Shown here one piece after another: positions 1-10,910 of a DNA stretch of 64,000 nt. Numbering within the stretch: position 1 is the first letter of the stretch; each line of letters starts with the position of its first letter. This DNA comes from Chytriomyces cf. hyalinus JEL632 (Eukaryota > Chytridiomycota > Chytridiomycetes > Chytridiales > Chytriomycetaceae), in the NCBI GenBank assembly GCA_025435555.1, contig JAIWWG010000014.1, positions 310,001-374,000 of the forward strand, given 5' to 3'. Both the position numbers and the translations under genes were made by a program. The notes under the pieces are model-generated. The model did not search any database. It saw only the letters and a list, made by a program, of their open reading frames with translations, and was not told the DNA's origin.

Positions 1-3
1 TCA

Positions 4-444
4 ATGTCTCCAGTTCAATCAAACTCAACAATATACTCATGCTTCACCACATCAAATAATCTCCTTCAGCCTGTGAGTAACTCTTACCGCCCTCCCACTC
101 CTCCACGCGTGCGCGTCACTGTGTCCGACGGCAAAGTGATTTGTTCGCGAAAAAACAACAACGGCAGCAAAAGCAACCAATCAATCACCAACGCAGTCAT
201 GTCCCACTCCAGCACGGCTTCAAGCACAACAGTAGAGCGCAGTAAACGATGCACAATCACGGGTCGCGCAAAAGAATTTCTGCTGCTCAAGTTCTCGGAG
301 AATCGGTTACCGACTTTGCAAGAGTACACAATGTTTGCAGCAGAGGTGAATGTGGAAGTCAAGCAAGTGCGAACTTGGTTCAAAAATATGCGGTTGCGGA
401 GTCCAGCCACGGTTTCTGCCGCTAGTGGGCGCTTCAACCGATAA
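4..444 (+). CDS. homeodomain protein (possibly 5'-truncated by window edge)
   Basis: A 146-residue open frame starts with ATG three bases inside the window, so the true start or further exons may lie upstream. Residues about 77-135 read as a homeodomain: a basic N-terminal arm (RSKR), helix 1 around KEFLLLKF, and a recognition helix containing VRTWFKNMR. The invariant Trp, Phe, Asn and Arg of helix 3 (WF-x-N-x-R) are present. The first 75 residues are Ser/Thr/Pro-rich and probably disordered. It is expected to be a nuclear sequence-specific DNA-binding regulator; the target is unknown. Eleven residues follow the domain before a TAA stop, so the domain is C-terminal. The homeodomain call is good; the subclass cannot be told. 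Confidence 0.75.
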   Translation: MSPVQSNSTIYSCFTTSNNLLQPVSNSYRPPTPPRVRVTVSDGKVICSRKNNNGSKSNQSITNAVMSHSSTASSTTVERSKRCTITGRAKEFLLLKFSENRLPTLQEYTMFAAEVNVEVKQVRTWFKNMRLRSPATVSAASGRFNR

Positions 445-727
445 TGTTGAGCCAAATAGATATGACTGCTCTTTATCGTTCTGATTTTTTGCTCCTTGTA
501 TTATTTGTTTTGTGGACAACATTTCCGTTTAACCGTTGAGTTTTCAATCCATTTTCTGTAGTTATTAAAAGATGGCCATTGTGTGTATGTTTTCGTGCGT
601 TTCTGTTATGTTGGCGTGATTTGTTTATGTTCAAAAAGTGGATGCATCGTGTTTTAACGATTGTGCATATCTCGGTGGTTGATGATGTTGTGTGAAATCG
701 GACATTTTAGTTCATGTCTCAAACAAA

Positions 728-3700
728 ATGGCGCTGACTGGATCGACAGCATCAACCCGAGCAAAGGCTGTCAAACGAGAAGAACCAGCAGCGCAACCAC
801 GGCCCGTGTTGAAGCGTGGCCTGACAGCGACTGTCGTTGCTGCTGCCGACGTGAAACGACAGCGCACAACCCTAGTACCCGCAGCAACAGCATTGGAGGA
901 TAGACCGACGCGCCAGACAAGAGCGGCCGCACTGGGCCGGAACCCGATGCTCGAAAGGAATGCGGGAGTTGTGGCTGCGGAAGCCGTTTCGAGGGCTCAG
1001 TTCAAGTTGTGTGTGTTCCATTTCGACCAATCTATTCATCAAAAGACGTTGCCGATACTCACGGCAACTGCGAAAGAACTTGGCGCTGTATGAAATCCTT
1101 TTATTTTTCTTTCGAAGGCCTTTTTTGTTTTTGTGTTTCCTGATTGTGTGTTTTTTTTTTTTCTTTTGCTCCAGGATGTCAAGCCTCTTTGGATGAAGGC
1201 CAACATTACCCATCTAGTTGTCGCCGACTCTATTATGGATATTATGAGCAATGCCATAATGTATGCCTTGTTTTTTTTTTTTGTTTAAATTGATTGCCAG
1301 GTTTTTTTGTTTTTTTTTTTGATCATTTCTTTCTTTTATTTTCCAGACCCATGGGTCCTGGACACGTACAGCTTAAAAAAAGTGAGTGGTTTTTTCATTT
1401 TTGTTTTGGTTTGTAGTGTGCTGAATATCTCTGTGTATGTGTGTGTATTGTCTTTTGTTTTGCCAGAGATTGATTTTGCCAAGCAATGGGAAAAAACGAT
1501 ATGGACAACTTCCGGTAAGTCAAAATCTCATCTTCTTTCGCTTGCATTCGCCCTCCCTGACCTTAAAAAAAAATCTCACGTTTGTGGCGAAAAAAAAAAC
1601 AACAAAAGAATACGAATCCATCGTCTCCAAGCTGAAAAAACCCGTCCGCCCCGTTACACTATCCAACCTCATTGCGGACGAAAAACAACACGGCCCATCA
1701 ACAAACCGGCACAATTCATCCGCATCATCCATTTCTACACTCCCGCCCGGCTACAAGCTGCTAAAAGGATACTTTGTTCTTGTCGAAGACGCGGCGCAGG
1801 CTTATAAACCGATTGCTCTACGCGAATATATCTGTGAAGGGACTGAGGATCAGGAGCCAGAGTGGCCCGTGTTGTACTTGGAGAACAAGGCGGATGGCAA
1901 GTTTCGAGGGAACGCGTTCATGCCGGCTTATCCGCTAAAAGAGGAAGATGGCTGCTGTGAGGGCGAGAAGGCGGACGGTAGTGACGATCAAGGAGCCGTC
2001 GGTGTTGGAGATGAAGAAGAGGATGAGGATGCGGGGAGTACAGACGAATCCGGAGACGAAGGGCGGCATGAAAACGGCGTGCCTTTTGATAAAGCGCAGC
2101 AAGACGAGGAAGGCAATGAAGAAAATGAGGTGGAGGACGAAGATCCTACCATTGAAGCAACTCTGCACAGCTATGCCTCTGGATTAAACAACACGACCAG
2201 CATGCGACCTGTGCGCGAAGCCCTTGGAGCAAATATCAAAGTTCAAGAGCTTCTAAGTCGACAAATTGCCGTGCGTTCTGTGGAGGAAAAAGCCGCGTTG
2301 GCTGCGTCAGGGGGGAACGAAATGTGCCAACTTCGAAAATCGACATTGGTTCCTCCTGGATCAGCTAAGAAGCGAACCAAAAAGAGAAAGAAACGAACTG
2401 GACCCAAAGGAAAGGAGTTCTATTTGCGTGGTGGATACTGCGAGAATTGCTCTGAAAAATATGATCACTTTATCAAAGTATGCACTGTTTTTCGATTTCC
2501 ATGATCCTTGTTTTTTCTTTATCCACTCTTCTTTCGCCTTCATTCTCACTCCTTTTTTTTTTGTACCCAGCACGTCAATTCCACTCGGCATTTGGCTTGG
2601 GCAACAGATAACCACAACTTTCATTCCATCGACACATTTCTTGCAACCACCGCCAGACCAAAAAAGGACCCCGCGCACCTGCCCAATCCACATTTACCTC
2701 CAGGTTTCTCGAAATCGCATCAAAACATGCAACCCAATACATCCTGGTCAACCGAATCACAATGCCCTTTCACCCCGGGAACTACCGTGGTGCCTTCCAC
2801 TACAACCGCCCTTCTTATCACTGAGGGGCATCACCAACCAACCACCCTTCAGCAATCGAACAAGCAGCAACCAGCACTCTCATCTGCATGCCAAGATGTG
2901 ATGCGCACGCCTGCCCCAAAACCAAAAGCCTCTCGAATCATCCGTCCCGTAGCTCCAGCATCAACAGCAGCCACTATTGTAATTCCCGACAGTACTGCCG
3001 ATACCCCGACTGCATCTCGCAGGAAAACGACTGTCAAATGCACACCAATCGCACAAGTTAAATTCAACACCATCAGCACCGCAAGGTTCCGTTCTTCCGC
3101 CGTATACCGAAACAAAAGCCCTGATTTAATGATGACTGCTGGTACCAATGCATCAACCACAGCTGCCGCCACAATGACGGGCGGTGCGGACGTTCAAGAC
3201 TGTACAGCCGACTGGGCACCCCATTCCATGTCCAAATTACTTCGGAATCGCGCAGTGAATGCATCCGCGACACTTCTTTGCGTGCATGAGGACGATATTC
3301 CACGGTTTGAGCGATCTTTCGGAAACGTTCTTGTTGATGGACTTGAAGGAAACGGGGGGTCAAGGCGGAGTGGGAAAATGTTTTCGGGAGCTACTACTGC
3401 CGCTGCCTCCGTACTACGCACACAGGATACGACATTGTTGAATCTTGGAGATGATGATGAGGAGGATGAAGAGGCCGGTTTGGGGCTGCTTGGCGCAAAT
3501 CATCCCGAGAGAGGTGGCTTTCAGCGCGCTTTGCAAGCGGAACATGATTGTCTTGACGAGGAACTTGGCGATTTTCATCAGTTTGATGCAGAGGGAGTTT
3601 TGAGTGAGATTGTTGATCGCGTTCAAGCTGTAGATGGAGATGTTGTGTTTATTGGAGATGATACAGAAGAGGAAGAAGAGGAGGAAGATGAAGAAGAGGA

Positions 3701-3845
3701 AATGGAGGAAGAGGAAGAGGAAGAGGAACTCGAAGAGGAGGAAGTAATGGAAGAGGAAGAAGTGGAGCGATCAGAACTTGGAATGGAAAATGTGCAAGAG
3801 GAGACGCTTGAATGCCAGCCAGAAGCCGTGATGGTACCATGTTGA
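728..3845 (+). CDS. DBF4: Dbf4-like regulatory subunit of Cdc7 kinase
   Basis: Six exons are proposed: 728-1087, 1175-1260, 1347-1381, 1467-1514, 1609-2477 and 2571-3845, coding about 890 residues. The 5' part (FKLCVFHFDQ through ITHLVVADS) matches motif N, a BRCT-like fold. Exon 5 carries motif M (FVLVEDAAQAYKPIALREY). Motif C, a CCHH zinc finger, is split by the last intron: GYCENCSEKYDHF, then HVNSTRH. This N-M-C order defines Dbf4/Dfp1/Him1, which binds and activates Cdc7 kinase to fire replication origins in S phase. Acidic stretches lie around protein residues 205-270, and a very long Glu/Asp run lies near the C-terminus (from about 3661). The four short 5' exons are the least certain; motifs M and C are clear. 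Confidence 0.85.
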
Positions 3846-4088
3846 GCAAAAGATGGTGGAAGGGATGTACTTCAGTGGTATGGACGTGGCTTTAGTTTAG
3901 ACTGCCCGCTTTGGTGAAGTATTTTTCTGATCATCTGAAATTTAATTGTAAGTTTTATCACCATTAAAACTCGGACACGTCTTCCTGTTCCCCCGAGCTA
4001 TTCATCAGAACAACGATTTGCGCTGAGGGTGTGGTGATAAGGGGTGTGATATGTTTATTGGAAGTGCTAATTCTGACCAAAGTCACTT

Positions 4089-5156
4089 TCATTTGGACTG
4101 AAGATATTGTTCGTTGCGCTTTGCGACCTCATTTTCGTCCTCTGTTGACGATCCGTCACTGGCAGTATCAACTTGCGTGGTAGAATTCGAACCAAATCCC
4201 TCATTGTTGATCAAACTCTCGACCTCTGCTTCAAGCCCCATTTCGCCGTTGCGAACAACTCGTTTCAAGTGGTCGTACACTTCCGAAATCTCCTGTTTAA
4301 CAGTTTCCGTCTCTGCGCTCTGCATTGGCGCCATAGTTTCAAATAGTTTTTCAATTTTCGAATGTGCAATTGTCAAGGCGCGGTTCATGATACGTGCTCG
4401 CTCGGCAATGTGGTGGTTGATTTTTTCGAGTTGGTGGACTCGTTGGCGGGCTTGGAATGCAGCTGCATGCGCAACGGCGTGCATTCCTCGAACTAGTTTG
4501 AAGATACGCAGGCTTTTTTTTTTTGGTAGGATTGCGTGTGAGTGACGGGGAGTATTTGCGGTTTTAAGGGGGCGGATAGATCGGAGCAAACGTACATAAT
4601 CACTGCATTGCTTCCGCTTGCTTCCAGTCCAGAGAAGTGGAAGTACATCTCCATCACTGTGATAAGAAATGAGCCAGTATCAGGTGTGAAGGGGCATTCA
4701 AGTTGGAGGGGGAAAGCAAAAGGGGGATAAGACACAACACCTATCGCCACTGTTATAATGATTGCGTCAAAGACATTGATGGGGTTTCTGAAATGCCGCC
4801 AGCCAAAGAGGATAGTGCTTGTGACGATTTCAAAGAAGAAGATGAACAGGATGCAGACTGACAGCCAGAACAGGAACTCTTTGCCATTGTGCAGTTCTTT
4901 GCTCTCATGCAGCTGAGCCTTGCAATGATGTTCCTCGTCGGGGACGCATGAGGAGTAGAGGGAGAGGATGAGGTCGATGACCACGAGGACGAGGCTGGGT
5001 TGGTTGATGGGAGGGGTGAGCATTAGGACACACGCACGAGAGAGAGACGCCTTACTCAAAGAGCACGAGGTAGATGATGGAGAGGTGGAACAGCTTGGAC
5101 TGCATGAATCCGCGCAGTCTGTCGGGCCATGTTAGCGGGGCTTGTGATTCCGTCAT
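4089..5156 (-). CDS. voltage-gated proton channel Hv1, copy 1
   Basis: Four exons, 5056-5156, 4741-4994, 4596-4656 and 4089-4512, give 279 residues. The protein is a lone voltage-sensor domain followed by a coiled coil. Aligning by eye with human Hv1: Asp34 in S1 (LVLFDLVLVV) corresponds to the selectivity Asp112, Asp41 to Glu119, Glu89 in S2 to Glu153, Asp110 in S3 to Asp174 and Glu121 to Asp185. S4 reads LRIFKLVRGMH, with charges Arg141, Lys144 and Arg147. The pore-less architecture and coiled coil are typical of a dimeric Hv channel that lets H+ out of the cytosol on depolarisation. The Asp34 codon is split by intron 1. Compared with human RLWRVxR, the second Arg is Lys, the Trp is Phe and the Asn after the third charge is His. 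A paralogue lies 0.4 kb upstream. Confidence 0.85.
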
Positions 5157-5555
5157 TGTTCAAATGTGCGGTTCAAGAAAGAAAAACAAAAACCATATCC
5201 AACAAGCCCCAGCCCCAGCCCCAGCCCCGGATCAAGTGTCTGAAAATTTTTATTATTTTAAAAATATTTATTAATTTTTTGCTTCTGAACAGACAGGCAT
5301 CCATGCAATCGGACAAGATTCGGACAATTGTATGAAGCTGGAAGTGGAGGTCGCATTGCAGACGGTCTGGTGACGGTTGTGCCAGGCTTTGGACAACGGT
5401 ACCGTCGTTTGAAACAGATGAAATTTGTCTGTTATTCATTTTCGCCGTAGTGGCCATATTCACGTAAGCCAGCATGTTCAAAATGATGATAAAATCAATA
5501 ATAATAATAATTATATTTAGTGATAAACGTCAAGGACATGTCCGTTGCTAGCGCT
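5157..5555. other. spacer between the two Hv1 genes
   Basis: This holds a short GCCCCA repeat (about 5206-5229), an AT-rich stretch and the presumed promoter of Hv1 copy 1. A 102-codon minus-strand frame in it shows no recognisable domain. I see no gene. Confidence 0.5.
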
Positions 5556-6579
5556 TCAAGAGTGCTTTGTGACCATGTATCTTTCGGAATCCTCATTTTC
5601 ACTTCCTCCACTCGACGGGGTAATCGCACGCGTACCAAAGCCCTCATTATTAATGAAAGTCTCCAACTCTGCTTCGAGCCCCATTTCGCCGTTACGAACA
5701 ACTCGCTTCAAGTGGTCGTACACCTCCGAAATCTCCTGTTTAACAGTGTCCGTCTCTGCGCTCTGCATTGGCGCCATAGTTTCAAATAGTTTTTCAATTT
5801 TCGAATGTGCAATTGTCAAGGCGCGGTTCATGATGCGTGCTCGCTCGGCAATGTGGTGGTTGATTTTTTCGAGTTGGTGGACTCGTTGGCGGGCTTGGAA
5901 TGCAGCTGCATGCGCAACGGCGTGCATTCCTCGTACTAGTTTGAAGATTCGGAGACTGGCGTTTTTTTCATGGCTTAGCGAGAATGGAAGGACAAACCGG
6001 TGAAAACACTCACATCATGACGGCGCCGCTTCCACTTGATTCCAGCCCAGAGAAGTGGAAGTACATTTCCATTGCTGAGCAACAAAGTTGAAGGCAATCA
6101 GCAAAGATGCAAGCCAGAACCACGCGCAATAGGAACTACTATAAATGGTATTTGCATTGTACCTATCGCTGCAGTGATGATAAGTGCGTCGAAGGCGTTT
6201 ATCGGATTCATAATGTGCCGGCGTCCAAAGAGGATAATGCTTGTGACGATTTCAAAAAAGAAGATGAAGAGGATGCTCACTGAGAGCCAAAACAGGAACT
6301 CTTTGCCATTGTGCAGTTCTTTGCTCTCATGCAGCTGAGCCTTGCAATGGCCTTCCTCGTCGGGGACGCATGAGGAGTAGAGGGAGAGGATGAGGTCAAT
6401 GACCACAAGAACCAGGCTGGTTGATGGGGGGTGAGCATACATACAGCTGAAGTTCTGAAGAAGAGAACGGCTTACTCAAAGAGCACGAGGTAGATGATGG
6501 AAAGGTGGAACATCTTGGACTGCATGAAGCTGCGAAGTCTGTCGACCCATCCTTGTGCTGGTACTGGCGAGTCAGACAT
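5556..6579 (-). CDS. voltage-gated proton channel Hv1, copy 2
   Basis: Four exons, 6476-6579, 6163-6416, 6014-6074 and 5556-5955, give 272 residues. Exons 2 (254 bases) and 3 (61 bases) have exactly the lengths seen in copy 1, with the same intron phases. Key residues are kept: Asp35 and Asp42 in S1, Glu90 in S2, Asp111 and Glu122 in S3, and S4 ILRIFKLVRGM with Arg142, Lys145 and Arg148. The coiled-coil exon is almost identical in DNA to copy 1, including third positions, while introns, the N-terminus and the last 30 or so residues differ. The pair is a head-to-tail tandem duplication with the same expected H+ efflux role. Replacements such as GRRHIM for GWRHFR after S2 are where the copies may differ in gating. 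Confidence 0.85.
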
Positions 6580-6992
6580 TGTGTTTTGCGTGTGATTCTT
6601 TTCGCTTCAACTTGGGCCGGAAAAGCAGGTGAATCTTTGCTTGTTGAACAGGGTAAGTTGATTGATGTTTTGAACACGGACAAATGTTGTTCTTGCACAA
6701 TCGCTTCCGTTTTCGGAGTTATTTTCCAGTCTAGTTTCCTTCTCTTCTATTTACGTTCCTCTCCTTTCTGCTCTCGTCTTGCTTGGACAAGAGGAGGCGC
6801 AGATCCGCGTACCCGCTTTCCGCTTTCCACGATTGAACCATTTTTGAACAACGAACTAAATTTTTCAAGTCTGTTGAACAATGGGGCTGGGGCTTCAATG
6901 TTTAAGCTGGCTACTTTGAAACTGGTTATCCACATCTTCATCATCACAAGGCGCATCCTTTCTATTCCCCACTATACAAAAAAAAAAAAAAA
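6580..6992. other. intergenic, upstream of Hv1 copy 2
   Basis: This is the presumed promoter of Hv1 copy 2 and the 3' flank of the transporter gene. It has an A-run near 6977-6990. Open frames across it continue antisense to neighbours. No gene is supported. Confidence 0.5.
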
Positions 6993-8385
6993 TCACAGCT
7001 TTTCACGACTATACAAAACCATTCCAACAAGCGCAACAACCACGCCCAACCCTTTCATCCCATCCAACCCTGCACTCCCAAACAAAAACGCACCCATCGC
7101 AAGCGTCAACACAGTCTTCAGATGCCCCACAACCTGGAACGTAATCGCACTCGTACCCTTAATCAGCATGAATCCAAACAAATTGACCAAAATCGCCATT
7201 GCACATGATGCCAGGATCCAACCTACTGGCGCTTCCTTGACCACTACAGCCCAGAATGCAGCCAGTTTATGAAACACGTTGAATGTGATGAGGTCTTTGA
7301 GTGTGATTTTCATGTCGACAAATGTGGCGGCGGTCATGCAGACGCCGAAACTGATGAGAGACAGCGCGTTCATGCTTTGGAAGCTGGATAGACGTTTTAG
7401 ATCTGGGCTTTGGTTCAATTCAATTTGTGAAAGGGCTGTTGTGAATACGGCGCCAAGGCTCACGAGCAGTGTGAGGATGCCCATGAAGAAGGCAACAATG
7501 CCGCCGTTATTGTCCACAGTGTCGGGGGAATCGCGACGACGAGTACGAGTTGGGTTGGGGGTTTTGACTGGAGTTGTGGGACTTAGTGTGCTGATGGCAA
7601 CTCCGAGAAGAATTACGGCGAGCGCAATTACTGTGGCGCGTGGGAGGATTTTTTTAAAGAGAACAAACTGGAGAATGGCAATCGCTGGAATGCACGCCAT
7701 CTAAATTATGTAAAACAAGCTTATTAATTGGATACTACCCCACGTGTATGGCAGTTATGTACCTTTAGAAGCTGATAAAAGGCAACTGGGTTCATTGCGA
7801 GAGACTGGTTCATGAGAACAAGTCCGCTGGAATAGAGCCCCGCAATATAGTATCGCGTTGATGCGTATTCTGGGAGCGGTTCGGGTAGTTTGGGGATGAA
7901 CTTTGCAAAAATGAGGAACGAGGAGAAGCAGAATCCTGTGAGCTGTGGGCGTTTGTTTTGACAACATGAAATTAGCCACGCGATCGCCATCAAACACATT
8001 CAATGAATCCTCCACCTGATGAAGTGCTGTTAAAGTGGAAGCGAAAGGGAATCCGTTATTCATCACAAGCTTGTTGACCTGTTCGAAGCAAGGTCATGGG
8101 TATCAGCACAACACAGCGCGACCAGAAAACAGCAAAACAAAGATAGCATCATAAAATGGATCAAACCATGACAATAGCCACCGAAGTCACAATCGATCCC
8201 ACAATTGAAATGATGGTTTGTGGGGAAAGAAGACTTTCGTCCGTGTTTTGGGTCGGAGCCGTTGTCTTTGTGGGAGACTCATACGTGGCAGCACCGGATT
8301 CGTTGGACGGGACTTGCCCATACACGGTATTGCGGCCGCTGCTCATGTCAAACCCAGCTTCTTCGTCGTCATTGGTGCGTCCCAT
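6993..8385 (-). CDS. TPT/SLC35-family drug-metabolite transporter
   Basis: Exons 8167-8385, 8016-8078, 7763-7942 and 6993-7700 code about 389 residues, all joined in phase 0. After a hydrophilic N-terminus (about 55 residues) come nine or ten membrane helices. Signature-like stretches are NNGFPFASTLTALHQ in helix 2, AMNPVAFYQLLKMACIP, and GTSAITFQVVGHLKTVL near the C-terminus. This is the pattern of the triose-phosphate-translocator-like branch (SLC35E3-like) of nucleotide-sugar/phosphometabolite transporters in Golgi or ER. The C-terminus is YSREKL. Substrate cannot be deduced. The ATG at 8385 was chosen because the upstream extension is Lys-rich and comes from T-tract DNA. A hydrophilic insert with TRTRRRD lies between two helices. 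Confidence 0.8.
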
Positions 8386-8548
8386 TTTTTGGATTTGTTT
8401 GTATTTGTTTTTTGTTTTTTTTTTTAGAAAGGATTTGTTTGTATTTTTGTGGACAAACTTTTTCAGTGACACAAAACAAATAGAAATGCATCGTGTTTTC
8501 TTTTTCTTTTTTACAGATGTGAAAATATATGCAAAAAAAAGGGAACAA

Positions 8549-9448
8549 TTACTGCCCCAATGCTCGGCCGTTGGATGTTGAGCGTTGCTGCCGCTCAGTT
8601 TGATAAAACGTTTCAGGACTCCTCACCGGAATCTCAATCGCAACAACAGCGGCCTCACTTTCAGACCGTGACAAAGTACGCTTGAAGGAAGACACTTCAT
8701 TGGACGTGTAAAACGTGAGCAAATCAGAAACGGACGTTCGCTTTCGTTTTGCTGCTTGCAACCACCGCGTCACTGCATACGCAATGAGTGCCAAGACCAG
8801 TACGGCTGTGATAATGATTCCTGCGAGGAGTGGGGTATTTTCCATTATATTGGTGAAGCTGGATGATGCTGTGGATGCGGTTTTTTGTTGGTTGACAGTG
8901 TCCAGTGGGTTCGCGATGTCAACGGATGTTGCGTTGCTGATTGAAGAGCTTAGAGGGTCCAACGGATCCAGCGTGCCTTGAGTTCTTTGTACCAAAGGAA
9001 CATCGGCTATTGGCGCAGCTGCAGCAGTCGGTTGAGGAACAATACTAATCGTATGATGATGCGAAGGACTCGGAGACGCAACAATAACGCCAGTCGCAAA
9101 CATGGACCACGCCAGCTGCTTTTGATCCACATTAATTCCTCCACAAACTCCTCCAGTACCAATCGAACAAGGCTCATTGCACATGGAAGCAGTCAACGCG
9201 GTTTGCGGGATGTCGTTGCGGCAGGCACACCAAAATGCCAATTCATCGTCGGGGCTTGGAGCTACCAGTGCGTATTGGGTTGTTGCACATGCGGCGATAC
9301 ATGTGGGTGCGTCCATGCTGTTTTTGATTACGGCTATGGAAGGTGGGTTGGGGAATGTGAAGCATCCGAGTGAAGTTGTTGCTGGGGTCTGTGCAAGTAC
9401 TGAAACTGCAGCAGTTGCTGCTAGCAGTAGGAAAAGCTGGGGTGACAT
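8549..9448 (-). CDS. WSC-domain membrane protein, member A
   Basis: A single exon codes 299 residues. Residues 1-20 are a signal peptide (MSPQLFLLLAATAAVSVLAQ). Residues 28-118 form a WSC-like domain with eight cysteines: GCF, TCIAAC, FWCAC, MCNEPC and VCGG, closing with QLAWSMF. A Ser/Pro/Thr stalk leads to one helix at about 207-229, then AAKRKR. The tail has SDLLTFYTSNEVSS, the box shared with members B and C, and ends in RALGQ, which may be a worn LGAMP box. WSC domains are carbohydrate-binding; fungal Wsc proteins sense wall stress at the plasma membrane. Ligand and signalling partner are unknown. Confidence 0.75.
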   Translation of the reverse strand: MSPQLFLLLAATAAVSVLAQTPATTSLGCFTFPNPPSIAVIKNSMDAPTCIAACATTQYALVAPSPDDELAFWCACRNDIPQTALTASMCNEPCSIGTGGVCGGINVDQKQLAWSMFATGVIVASPSPSHHHTISIVPQPTAAAAPIADVPLVQRTQGTLDPLDPLSSSISNATSVDIANPLDTVNQQKTASTASSSFTNIMENTPLLAGIIITAVLVLALIAYAVTRWLQAAKRKRTSVSDLLTFYTSNEVSSFKRTLSRSESEAAVVAIEIPVRSPETFYQTERQQRSTSNGRALGQ

Positions 9449-10133
9449 GGGAGGGGGAGGGGGGGACCAGTTTAGGGAAGGTTCATATGGTTGAGGGCGG
9501 GAAAATCTTTCGGGGGCTTTTTATGCTCCCTCCTTTGCGGCGCAGTTCATTGCTGTGAAACAAAAGAGCGTAAAAAACTTTTGAAACAAACAATTCGAAC
9601 GCGCAATTATTTGCAATGCAAAAACGCGCTTTTAAAATCGTAATAAATAAATAATTAAAATTTTGTTTATATTTGGTGATAAAGGACGACAATGCGCGTC
9701 AACCGTTTCTGAACCCGGCTCAAGACGCCGAAGGATGGACGGACTGTATGTAGCAACAGAGGCAGCACCTCTCGACAATCTGAAGCAATGAGAGTCGGCT
9801 TAACGCGTAGCCATATCTCTGACGTCGTATCTTGACTCCTCTTGCCGTAACTTGCAATGGTACAGGTCCCTTTCATCCCCATCTTCAAAAGAAGCTGTGC
9901 CAACACTGTTGCTGGCAAGAATGCAATTTGGGGCTATCAAAAAATATTTACTGTCAAAGGAATCCATCCAACAAGAAACAACAAACGGAGGGGTATGGAA
10001 AGTGAAAACAGTCTAAAACAACATTCATAGAGCCAAAGCCGGGGACGATACAAAGCAAAAAAAACAAACATTACAACGCCCCCTCAACCGCGCACAACCA
10101 AAAAAAAAAATAGGTCTGAAAACTCTTTTTCTC
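9449..10133. other. intergenic with one unassigned minus-strand open frame
   Basis: Between members A and B there is one minus-strand frame (9667-9918, 83 codons from a non-ATG start), with a plausible AG acceptor about 20 bases upstream of it. Its peptide (for example LAQLLLKMGMKGTCTIASYG) matches no family I know. It could be a terminal exon or a gene remnant. The rest is AT-rich with A-runs and shows nothing definite. Confidence 0.35.
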
Positions 10134-10739
10134 TCACTGCAAGTATCGCTCCATCCCAATCCCGTCTAAACTATCCTCATCCAACTCATAACTATACACA
10201 CTGACAATATCTTCAACAGTTGTTTCATCGCTGTCACTGTACGCGCAATTCTCCTCAGGATACAGAATGCTGGAAGAGATAGAGAGAATACTGGTCCTGC
10301 TGCTCGACCCAAAAGACAGAGACACAATCTCTTCTAGATCCGATGCTATGTCGGATGTTTGGATAGCAACGAGTTGTGGAGCATTGTCCGGGTGGCTGTG
10401 TAAGGAGGATAGGTCGTTCTGCGTGTAGAAATCGTAGACGTTGTCCACGTCGCCAAAGCCAGTCTCGCATTGAATTTCGTGTGTGTTGCTGTTGTTGCTG
10501 CTGCTGGTGTGGATAGAATGAAGGTGCATGTCTCCCGCATTCACGGATTTGGAAGTGCGACGTCTTCGGGCGACAAATGCGGCGACAAGTCCGACGGCCA
10601 GGACGGCAACGACAGCAGCAGCGCCGACAGAAGTGAAGATGGATGTCGATGGGAGTTGGGAGGATGGGCTGCCCTGTGCATGCGCTGTGCCAGCGATGGC
10701 AAAGAGGAGCGTTGTAAATGCCAGTGCAAATTGGCCCAT
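10134..10739 (-). CDS. single-pass membrane protein lacking a WSC domain, member B
   Basis: A 201-residue protein; the ATG at 10739 was chosen because it directly begins a signal peptide (MGQFALAFTTLLFAIAGTAHAQ). The ectodomain is only about 12 residues, far too short for a WSC domain. A helix at about 35-57 (VGAAAVVAVLAVGLVAAFVA) is followed by RRRRTSK. The tail has DNVYDFYTQNDLSS, the same juxtamembrane box as members A and C, then a Ser-rich acidic end with a Tyr-rich EDIVSVYSYELDEDS. It keeps the signalling-type tail of the cluster but almost no outside part. It may be a truncated paralogue acting with WSC-bearing members; that is inference. Confidence 0.65.
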   Translation of the reverse strand: MGQFALAFTTLLFAIAGTAHAQGSPSSQLPSTSIFTSVGAAAVVAVLAVGLVAAFVARRRRTSKSVNAGDMHLHSIHTSSSNNSNTHEIQCETGFGDVDNVYDFYTQNDLSSLHSHPDNAPQLVAIQTSDIASDLEEIVSLSFGSSSRTSILSISSSILYPEENCAYSDSDETTVEDIVSVYSYELDEDSLDGIGMERYLQ

Positions 10740-10910
10740 TCTTTCGTCTCGTTCGCAAAGATTGGAAAAAAAAGTCAAACAGAATTTCTGGCTCCCCACA
10801 CACACCACACGCAATCTTTTTTTTTTTCATATGCGCCGAAAACAGGAACGAAACAAAAGGGGGGAATGATATATAAAAAAGATATACTCGCTCTACTGCA
10901 AACAGACCCC

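Noticed and set aside
5173-5481. 102-codon minus-strand frame between the Hv1 copies
   Set aside because: No domain; its Trp-Gly repeat comes from a GCCCCA microsatellite.
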